Made by a program: the position numbers and the translations under genes. The notes beneath the pieces are model-generated. The model saw only the letters and a list, made by a program, of their open reading frames with translations, was not told where the DNA came from and made no database searches. A stretch of DNA of 19,073 nt from positions 1-19,073 of the forward strand of contig RFVZ01000015.1 in assembly GCA_009922405.1 (NCBI GenBank). Reading direction: 5' to 3'. This stretch comes from Betaproteobacteria bacterium. Lineage in GTDB: Bacteria; Pseudomonadota; Gammaproteobacteria; Burkholderiales; Burkholderiaceae_E. This document shows positions 13,442-19,073 of the stretch, piece by piece (positions within the stretch are counted from its first letter, which is position 1; the number at the start of each line of letters is the position of its first letter).

Positions 13442-16108
13442 ATGAAATTTATGCGCATTGCTTTTCGGTGTATCGGGCTTGCACTGGCTCTGACGAGTGT
13501 TTCAGGGAGCGCCCCGGCATGGGCTCAGTCACGTTTTGATTTTGATACGACGCCGGGCCGTCTGAGCAAAATGGTGAGGCCTTCGCACTACGCGATCGCG
13601 CTCAACCTTGACCCGGAGTCGGATCAGTTTTCTGGCGAGGTTGAGATCGAGATCGCTGTGCGGGCGCCGGTTTCGGAGTTGATGCTGCATGCGCATCAGT
13701 TGACTGCCAAGGCGGCATCGGTTCAGCTCATTGGGGCTGGCTCTGCGGTTTCGAAACCGATTGAGCTTCGGGTCGAGGCGGACGCAAAGGCGCAGATGTG
13801 GCGCTTGGTGCCGATCGGCGCGTCCACGATAGCGAGCGGCTCTTATCGGTTGCAGTTGCGCTACACCGGCCGGGTCAATCAAAACGACGCGGGGCTTTAC
13901 CAGGCGCCGCACATGGCCAATGGCCAGCCAGCGCGGATGCTAGCCACCCAACTCGAAGCCGTATTTGCAAGGATGTTATTCCCAGGTTTCGATGAGCCCG
14001 CCTATCGGAGTGTCTTTGACATCACTGTGCGCGCCCCAAAGGCCTATACGGTCGTCGCCAACACCCCCCTGCTGAGCGCTGCGCCTGCCTCCGATTCGGT
14101 CGATCACATCGTGCATCGCTTTGAGTCGACGCCGGCCATGCCAACGTATCTGGTCGCGGTTGCCGTCGGTAAATTCGATGTCCTGGAGGGACAGTCAGGG
14201 CGGGTCAAATTGCGCATCCTGACCGCACCAGGCAAACGTGACCTCGGTGCCTATGCGATGTCTGCAACCCAGAAAATTCTTCCTTTTTATAACGAATACT
14301 TCGGCGTTGATTATGTTCTTCCTAAGCTCGACCAGATTGCGGTCCCCAGTACGCGAGACGGTGCGATGGAAGACTGGGGCCTGATTTCGTACAACGAGGC
14401 TGCCCTGCTGTTCGATCCGCTCAAAAGCGGCCCGAAGACGCAACGCGGCATTTTTAGCGTTGTCGCGCATGAGATCGCACACCAATGGTTTGGCAACCTC
14501 GTGACCGCAGCTTCGTGGGAGGAGATCTGGCTCAACGAAGCCTTTGCGACCTGGCTGGCTGAGAAGGCCACCGATCGTTTTAATCCAGAGTGGCAAGTTG
14601 GGCTCCGCCGGCGTTCGCCGATTGATCGCACCATGCTCGATGACGCAGGCTCGGCCACTCGAGCTATTCGCTCAGGGGCGGTTGGGGAAGACCACGTGTT
14701 CGATGTGTTTGATGGCATCACCTACGTCAAAGGGGGGGCTGTCCTGAGCATGCTTGAAGGCTGGATCGGACCCGAAGCGTTTCAGCGCGGATTGGCGTCC
14801 TACATGAGGGAGCGCAGATTCTCGAATGCGACCGCCGCAGATCTCTGGTTTCATATGGGGCAGGCCGCTGGGCGCGATGTCAATGTCGTGGCCAGTAGTT
14901 GGACCGATCAGAAAGGATTTCCCCTGGTCAGCGTCGCCGCGCGTTGTGAGCAGGGAACGCTGACAAAACTTGATCTGACTCAGCAGCGCTTTTCTCAGGA
15001 CCGGGCCGCCGCGCCAGCCAGCACCCTCTGGAAAATCCCACTTGTTTTGTTGCATGACGGCCAGACTCGTACCGTGCTGCTCGAAGCCGCCCAGCAAACA
15101 ATCACGCTGCCGGGCTGCCCCTCGCGTCCGACGATTCTCAATCCACTCGGGCAGGGTTTTTATCGTGTGGCCTATGCAGCGCCCGAACAGGCTGCGTTAG
15201 CACGCGTCTTTACTGATCTCCCGTCTGCAGCCCGAATCACGATCGTCAGCGACACGTTTGCACTCGCCGTGGCGGGGCGTTTACCCATGTCGGCTTTTTT
15301 GGATCTCTTGCCCGCAATTCGACAGGTTCAGGGCGCCGACCGTCCGGCGTTGATGGCCGTTGCCCGTGAAGGCCTGCATTTTCTCGACGAAGCCCTCATC
15401 GGGAGCGTTCAGCAAGGCCGGCTGCGCGCACTCGCCCTTAATTTCCTGCGGCCGGAACTGGCCGCCTTGGGCTGGACTGGCGGTGACAATGAGTCGAGCG
15501 AAATCCAGGTGTTTCGAAGTGGCCTGATCCAGGATCTGGCCAGATATGGCGACCAGACAACTCTGGACTATGCCCGGCGCCTGTTTGAGCTGGAGCAGAC
15601 GGGGCGAAGTCCCATCCCGGGCAATCTCCGTGGCGCGGTGATTTTAGCTGCAGGGTGGGGTGCCGACGGGGCGCAGTTTTCGCAGTTGATCGACCGCCTG
15701 AGGGCCGCGCAACGCGAGGAAGATCGATGGCTTTTTGCCGCGTCAGCCGCAGCAGTTGCTGACCCGACGCTCGCCGAGCAATTACTTAAGCTATCAGTCG
15801 CCGGGGGCTTACCGAACAATATCTCGGCGCGCTTGCCTGCTATGGTTGCCGCTCATGGGCGCCACCCTGAACTCGCTTATCGCTTTACGGTGGAAAACTA
15901 CCCGGCGCTTGTGGCCATCGCTGGCGACATGTTTGGTGCCTCCGCTTCCCTGTTGCCGGGGGCTGCAGAGGCATTCAATGATCAATCCAAAGGCGTGCGG
16001 CTGGTGGCCGATCAGCAACGCCTGAATGGAGATGGGGGGAAAATGCCCGCTGCGAAGGTGGCGGCTCGTATCGCCCTCAAAGCTTCGGTGCTTTTACAGA
16101 ACAACTGA
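13442..16108 (+). CDS. exported M1-family zinc aminopeptidase
   Basis: 888-residue gluzincin aminopeptidase that removes N-terminal residues from peptides. A Sec signal peptide is clear: MKFMRIAFR, hydrophobic core 11-20, probable cleavage after APAWA (24-28). Then come the N-terminal beta-domain (about 40-240) with PGFDEPAYR (181-189), the exopeptidase motif in the form GAMED (307-311), the zinc site HEIAHQW (343-349) with third ligand Glu366 in WLNEAFATW, and catalytic Tyr428 in GITYVKGG. An ERAP1-C-like helical domain fills about 520-870. It probably acts in the periplasm. ATG 13442 starts the signal peptide, with GGGA about 8 nt upstream; ATG 13451 is possible. Its end overlaps the end of suhB by 15 bp. 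Confidence 0.94.
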   Translation: MKFMRIAFRCIGLALALTSVSGSAPAWAQSRFDFDTTPGRLSKMVRPSHYAIALNLDPESDQFSGEVEIEIAVRAPVSELMLHAHQLTAKAASVQLIGAGSAVSKPIELRVEADAKAQMWRLVPIGASTIASGSYRLQLRYTGRVNQNDAGLYQAPHMANGQPARMLATQLEAVFARMLFPGFDEPAYRSVFDITVRAPKAYTVVANTPLLSAAPASDSVDHIVHRFESTPAMPTYLVAVAVGKFDVLEGQSGRVKLRILTAPGKRDLGAYAMSATQKILPFYNEYFGVDYVLPKLDQIAVPSTRDGAMEDWGLISYNEAALLFDPLKSGPKTQRGIFSVVAHEIAHQWFGNLVTAASWEEIWLNEAFATWLAEKATDRFNPEWQVGLRRRSPIDRTMLDDAGSATRAIRSGAVGEDHVFDVFDGITYVKGGAVLSMLEGWIGPEAFQRGLASYMRERRFSNATAADLWFHMGQAAGRDVNVVASSWTDQKGFPLVSVAARCEQGTLTKLDLTQQRFSQDRAAAPASTLWKIPLVLLHDGQTRTVLLEAAQQTITLPGCPSRPTILNPLGQGFYRVAYAAPEQAALARVFTDLPSAARITIVSDTFALAVAGRLPMSAFLDLLPAIRQVQGADRPALMAVAREGLHFLDEALIGSVQQGRLRALALNFLRPELAALGWTGGDNESSEIQVFRSGLIQDLARYGDQTTLDYARRLFELEQTGRSPIPGNLRGAVILAAGWGADGAQFSQLIDRLRAAQREEDRWLFAASAAAVADPTLAEQLLKLSVAGGLPNNISARLPAMVAAHGRHPELAYRFTVENYPALVAIAGDMFGASASLLPGAAEAFNDQSKGVRLVADQQRLNGDGGKMPAAKVAARIALKASVLLQNN

Positions 16109-16996
16109 GGTCGTACTGGAGGCTGGGGGATCTGTTTTGCGGGTGACGGCCTCTGTCCACTGAGATGGGACGAGTGAGGCGACTTTAGGACAGTCAGCGA
16201 CCATTGCGACCAGCGCTGCAAATACCTTGGGGGTCCCCGCGAGAACTTGTTCGCCGAATAACCATTCGGTTTCACCCCTGAAATCGCCGACCAGCCCGCC
16301 TGCTTCGGTCACCATCAGTGCCCCGGCGGCGCAGTCCCAGGGCGCAAGCCCAAGTTCGAAAAACCCGTCATAGCGTCCGCAGGCGACATAGGCCAGATCG
16401 AGAGCAGCGGCCCCGGGTCGACGAACTCCTGCAGCCAGGCGGCTGACTCGGGCGAGTAGCTCGAGATAGCCCTCGAGGTCGTCAACGCGTCGGAACGGAA
16501 ATCCCGTGCCCAGGAGTGATTCCTGGAGCCGCAATCGCTTCGATACTCGGATCCGCCGGTCGTTCAAAAACGCACCACGACCACGGCTGGCCGTAAACAA
16601 CTCGTCCCGGTTGGGGTCGTAGATGACGCCCTGGGTAATCACACCGCGCTCCATCAACGCGATCGAGATCGCATACTGGGGCAGGCTATGGATGAAATTC
16701 GTGGTGCCATCGAGTGGATCCACAATCCAGACGTGTTCGCCCAATCGTGGATCGCCTTCAACAGCCCGACCTTGCGAATCGACGTGGCCAGACTCTTCGC
16801 CTAACACCGTGTGACTCGGGAAGGTCCCGAGAAGCGATTCTATGATCGCGTCCTCGGCTGCCCGATCGACTTCGGTTACAAAGTCGTTGGCTTGTTTCCG
16901 GGCAACGCGAATGGTGTCGATATCGAACGCCGCGCGAGTGATGATTCGGCCTGCACGACGTGCTGCTCGAATACCGACATTGATCATAGGATGCAT
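16094..16996 (-). CDS. suhB: inositol-1-monophosphatase / SuhB
   Basis: 300-residue Mg-dependent, Li-sensitive phosphomonoesterase family protein. Metal-site motifs: GEES (66-69, Glu67), the DPLDGTTNF signature (93-101, Asp93 and Asp96), and WDCAAGALMVTEAGG (220-234, Asp221). The N-terminus MHPMINVGIRAARRAG closely resembles E. coli SuhB, which fixes the start at 16996. In E. coli SuhB also works with Nus factors in rRNA transcription antitermination; whether this one does is inference. About 30 residues at the C-terminus (270-300) are rich in Ser, Thr and Pro and exceed the usual length. The start codon overlaps that of trmJ; the end overlaps the aminopeptidase. Confidence 0.95.
   Translation of the reverse strand: MHPMINVGIRAARRAGRIITRAAFDIDTIRVARKQANDFVTEVDRAAEDAIIESLLGTFPSHTVLGEESGHVDSQGRAVEGDPRLGEHVWIVDPLDGTTNFIHSLPQYAISIALMERGVITQGVIYDPNRDELFTASRGRGAFLNDRRIRVSKRLRLQESLLGTGFPFRRVDDLEGYLELLARVSRLAAGVRRPGAAALDLAYVACGRYDGFFELGLAPWDCAAGALMVTEAGGLVGDFRGETEWLFGEQVLAGTPKVFAALVAMVADCPKVASLVPSQWTEAVTRKTDPPASSTTSVVL
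16991..16996. other. palindromic ATGCAT carrying the start codons of suhB and possibly trmJ
   Basis: The perfect palindrome ATGCAT places ATG of suhB on the minus strand (16996-16994) and an ATG in the trmJ frame on the plus strand (16991-16993). The suhB start is well supported by homology. For trmJ, the GTG at 17000 is an alternative, since AGG at 16988-16990 would be 9 nt before it but directly abuts ATG 16991. Confidence 0.6.
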
Positions 16997-17809
16997 GACG
17001 TGATTGTAGATGAATGCCTGAGCCGAATCCGGGTTGTTTTAGTCGAACCCTCTCACCCCGGCAACATCGGCTCGGTTGCACGGGCGATGAAAACAATGGG
17101 TTTGACTCGGCTCGTGGTTGTGGCCCCGCGCGAGCCTGAATTTGCCCGGGACCCCGAGGCCGTCGCATTTGCGTCGGGGGCTCATGACGTGATGGAAGCC
17201 GCCATCGTCGTGGACAATTTGGCGCAGGCCCTGGTGGGTACCGTATTGCAGATGGCCACTGCAAGCATGCCGCGTGAATTTGCCGCGCTGCCGCTCGACC
17301 CTGATACGGCCTCAGCGTGCATGCTGGATCAGTTGCGGCTCGGCATCGAACCGGTGGCGTTGGTGTTTGGAACCGAACGGGTCGGGCTCTCGATGGCTCA
17401 AGCCCAACTCTGCAGTCACTTCGCGTCAATCCCTACTGCGCCGGGCTGCGATTCGCTGAACCTCGCACAAGCGGTCCAGGTGTTTGCATGGTCCCTGCGG
17501 CGCGCAGCTTTGCAAGCGGTTGGCTCGGATGCGCAGCCCCCCGCATTGGTTGGTGCGGCTCAAGCAACGGGTCGGGCTGATTCCGACTATGCGACCCACG
17601 ACCAAATCGAGGGGCTGTTTGCCCATCTCGAATCTGCCCTAATCACGATCGGTTTCCTTGACGCCGCGGAGCCAAAGCGCCTCATGCCGCGCCTCCGCAA
17701 TCTATTTGGTCGGACCCGATTACAACGTCAGGAGGTCGATATATTGCGCGGTATCTGTACGCGGATGGTGTCCCTTGCCAAACCAAGTCCCATCCGACCG
17801 GGTGGGTAA
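16991..17809 (+). CDS. trmJ: tRNA (cytidine/uridine-2'-O-)-methyltransferase TrmJ
   Basis: 272-residue SPOUT-superfamily methyltransferase that methylates the ribose of position 32 in tRNA anticodon loops. Motif 1 is VEPSHPGNIGSVARAMK (18-34, Asn25 and Arg31), motif 2 VFGTERVGLS (125-134), and the knot-forming motif 3 DSLNLAQAVQVF (154-165). The C-terminal helical part with LESALITIGFLD and LMPRLRNLFGR (211-231) is typical of TrmJ. The open frame extends back to 16811 inside suhB, but conserved sequence only begins after 16991. GTG 17000, three codons later, is a plausible alternative with a better placed AGG. It is divergent from suhB and upstream of cysE, the order I recall in Burkholderiales. 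Confidence 0.92.
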   Translation: MHDVIVDECLSRIRVVLVEPSHPGNIGSVARAMKTMGLTRLVVVAPREPEFARDPEAVAFASGAHDVMEAAIVVDNLAQALVGTVLQMATASMPREFAALPLDPDTASACMLDQLRLGIEPVALVFGTERVGLSMAQAQLCSHFASIPTAPGCDSLNLAQAVQVFAWSLRRAALQAVGSDAQPPALVGAAQATGRADSDYATHDQIEGLFAHLESALITIGFLDAAEPKRLMPRLRNLFGRTRLQRQEVDILRGICTRMVSLAKPSPIRPGG

Positions 17810-17846
17810 ATTTTGGCCCCTTGGTGCGACTTTGCTGCATTTTGGT

Positions 17847-17864
17847 TGCACGGCCGCCCGTGCA
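17847..17864. repeat. hairpin between trmJ and cysE
   Basis: TGCACGG (17847-17853) and CCGTGCA (17858-17864) form a perfect 7-bp stem with loop CCGC. No T run follows, so it is not a standard terminator. It lies 46 bp before the cysE start and could be an operator, a pausing hairpin or chance. Confidence 0.4.
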
Positions 17865-17883
17865 CCGGCACTCTGTTGGGCTG

Positions 17884-17910
17884 ATGAGAACTGAATCGCC
17901 TTCATGCTGA
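17884..17910 (+). CDS. possible 8-codon leader ORF (MRTESPSC) abutting cysE
   Basis: ATG 17884 opens eight codons ending Ser-Pro-Ser-Cys, then TGA at 17908-17910. That stop overlaps the ATG at 17910, the preferred cysE start (TGATG). The geometry suits termination-reinitiation. No convincing Shine-Dalgarno precedes the ORF, and an ORF this short arises easily by chance. Confidence 0.2.
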   Translation: MRTESPSC

Positions 17911-18659
17911 TGTTCGATCGCCTTCGGGACGATATCCTCGCCGTGCGCAGTCGTGATCCCGCCGCACGCTCGGTGCTCGAGATCATCCTGTGCTATCCGG
18001 GAATTCACGCGCTGATTTTGCATCGCATGGCAAAGCGTCTTTGGCAGATGCAGTTTTGTACGATGGCCCGCTTTGTTTCTCATGTGGCGCGCGTCTTCAC
18101 GGGGATCGAGATTCACCCGGGCGCAACGATCGGTCAGCGGGTCTTTATCGATCATGGAATGGGTGTCGTGATCGGCGAGACTGCGGTCGTGGGGGATGAT
18201 TGCACGATCTATCAGGGTGTCACCCTTGGTGGGACGTCGTTGGCGCGCGGATTCAAGCGACATCCGACGCTCGGACGGGGTGTCATCATCGGCGCCGGCG
18301 CTCAGGTTCTGGGCAATTTGACCGTCGGCGATGGCGCCAAGGTTGGGTCCAATGCCGTGGTGGTTAAAGAGGTTCCCGCTGGGGCTACCGCCGTGGGCAA
18401 TCCCGCGCGCGTGCTCTTGCGGGAAGACCAACAGCGGCGTGAAGAGACGGCGGCTAAGCTGGGCTTCTCAGCCTATGGTCTTTCTCCGGATGACAACGAC
18501 CCCTTGTCCTTGGCCCTGCACGGACTCATCGATCATGCGGCCGCTCAGGAGCGCCGGATTAATGAACTGACCGAGGCACTGCAGCGCGTCGGAATCGAAG
18601 TCGCGGCAGAAGCCCAAGTAGTCGATGATCCCCGGCGGCTAGATCGATTGGTGGACTGA
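17910..18659 (+). CDS. cysE: serine O-acetyltransferase
   Basis: 249 residues from ATG 17910. It acetylates L-serine with acetyl-CoA, the first step of cysteine synthesis. A helical N-terminal part (MFDRLRDDILAVRSRDPAAR) leads into a left-handed beta-helix of hexapeptide repeats (about 65-165). Asp81 and His82 in FIDHG, and Arg117 and His118 in FKRHP, match the catalytic and substrate-binding Asp-His and Arg-His pairs known in CysE. A C-terminal extension (about 170-249) goes beyond the hexapeptide domain and is partly helical and charged. ATG 17904 would add two residues, but the family begins MF.RLR.DI, favouring 17910. Its end overlaps the end of lpxH by 21 bp. Confidence 0.95.
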   Translation: MFDRLRDDILAVRSRDPAARSVLEIILCYPGIHALILHRMAKRLWQMQFCTMARFVSHVARVFTGIEIHPGATIGQRVFIDHGMGVVIGETAVVGDDCTIYQGVTLGGTSLARGFKRHPTLGRGVIIGAGAQVLGNLTVGDGAKVGSNAVVVKEVPAGATAVGNPARVLLREDQQRREETAAKLGFSAYGLSPDDNDPLSLALHGLIDHAAAQERRINELTEALQRVGIEVAAEAQVVDDPRRLDRLVD

Positions 18660-19073
18660 GCCATCCGCTTGAACCCATAAACCGCCGCCCCGGGTTGCGC
18701 TGATTGCGCAGCCTTTATCTTGGGGGACGTCAAAGTCCCAATCAGTCAGTACAAAGCGTTCGCCCTGCGGGTACTCGTGGCGGGCCGGCCGATGGGTGTG
18801 ACCGTGAATCATTCGGCGGACCCGGTGCCGCGCCAGAAGCGCTTGAGCCTCAGCGGGGTTGGCGTCCGTGATGGCGGAGGCTTTGGTCGTGCCTGCTGCG
18901 CGACTCGCATCGCGCATCTGCGCTGCGATCGCACGGCGTTCGGCATACGGTCTGGCCAGAAATGCATCGATCCATTGCGGCGTACGCACCTCTTGTCGGA
19001 AGGCCTGATAGGCCAAGTCGTCCGTACAGAGCGTGTCGCCATGTAACAGCAAGGTCGGCACCCCTCCGATTGT
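18639..19073 (-). CDS. lpxH: UDP-2,3-diacylglucosamine diphosphatase LpxH, C-terminal part (cut by right edge)
   Basis: The last 144 codons of a calcineurin-like metallophosphoesterase are visible; the N-terminus with the first metal motifs lies beyond base 19073. LpxH splits UDP-2,3-diacylglucosamine to lipid X and UMP in lipid A synthesis at the inner membrane. Diagnostic pieces are LLLHGDTLCTDD near the edge, the RHRVRRMIHGHTHRPA metal-site region and a following VLTDWDFD. A GTG at 19061 is open in frame, but it falls inside conserved sequence and is not the true start. It converges on cysE. Confidence 0.93.
   Translation of the reverse strand, partial: TIGGVPTLLLHGDTLCTDDLAYQAFRQEVRTPQWIDAFLARPYAERRAIAAQMRDASRAAGTTKASAITDANPAEAQALLARHRVRRMIHGHTHRPARHEYPQGERFVLTDWDFDVPQDKGCAISATRGGGLWVQADGSVHQSI

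Noticed and set aside
16811..16990. 60-residue N-terminal extension of the TrmJ frame
   Set aside because: It is antisense to the conserved N-terminus of SuhB, and TrmJ homology begins only after 16991.
1..19073. Search for CRISPR arrays, IS elements, tRNA/rRNA genes, toxin-antitoxin pairs and phage genes
   Set aside because: No regularly spaced repeats, transposase motifs, tRNA-like folds or small paired genes were found by reading; the window is occupied by housekeeping genes.

Overview
The window looks like ordinary chromosomal DNA of a GC-rich, Gram-negative proteobacterium. BamC, LpxH, two lipoproteins with clear lipoboxes and an exported aminopeptidase all imply an outer membrane. The order dapA-bamC-metallo-beta-lactamase-fold gene, and suhB back-to-back with trmJ followed by cysE and lpxH, is what I recall from Betaproteobacteria of the Burkholderiales type. 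That assignment is inference from gene order and protein sequence; no phylogenetic marker was analysed.

Layout. (1) 1-788, minus: the N-terminal half of an AMP-forming acyl-CoA ligase cut by the left edge. (2) 831-7257, plus: seven tightly packed genes (alpha/beta hydrolase, PHP-domain RNase AM/YciV homologue, yciO, trpS, dapA, bamC, MBL-fold hydrolase), ending at a strong bidirectional terminator (7268-7301). (3) 7319-7528, minus: a tiny Ala/Pro-rich lipoprotein with its own ribosome binding site, which uses the same terminator from the other side. Upstream of it is a 168-bp intergenic region holding a long inverted repeat. (4) 7697-8983, minus, roxA (ribosomal oxygenase), back-to-back with 8990-9529, plus, a SlyD-like FKBP prolyl isomerase whose end overlaps the end of mutS (9518-12250, minus). 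(5) 12381-13427, plus: an EamA/DMT transporter with a 24-histidine tail, then 13442-16108, an exported M1 aminopeptidase. (6) suhB (minus), trmJ (plus), cysE (plus) and lpxH (minus, cut by the right edge).

The genes are mostly housekeeping: tRNA charging (TrpRS), lysine/peptidoglycan precursor (DapA), outer-membrane assembly (BamC), lipid A (LpxH), rRNA/tRNA/ribosome modification (YciV homologue, TrmJ, RoxA), protein folding (FKBP), mismatch repair (MutS) and cysteine synthesis (CysE). Gene packing is extreme: three tail-to-tail overlaps (12, 15 and 21 bp) and two divergent pairs whose start codons are 6 bp apart or overlapping. No stretch longer than 300 bp lacks a gene; the longest gaps are 168 bp (7529-7696) and 130 bp (12251-12380).

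I see no mobile element, phage, CRISPR array, RNA gene or defence system, and no convincing new multi-gene system. The points most worth checking are the duplicated 24-residue His module on the DMT transporter, the small Ala/Pro lipoprotein that could tether outer membrane to cell wall, the four-cysteine Fe-S signature in TrpRS, the inverted repeat at 7569-7654, and an 8-codon ORF ending in Cys and abutting cysE.
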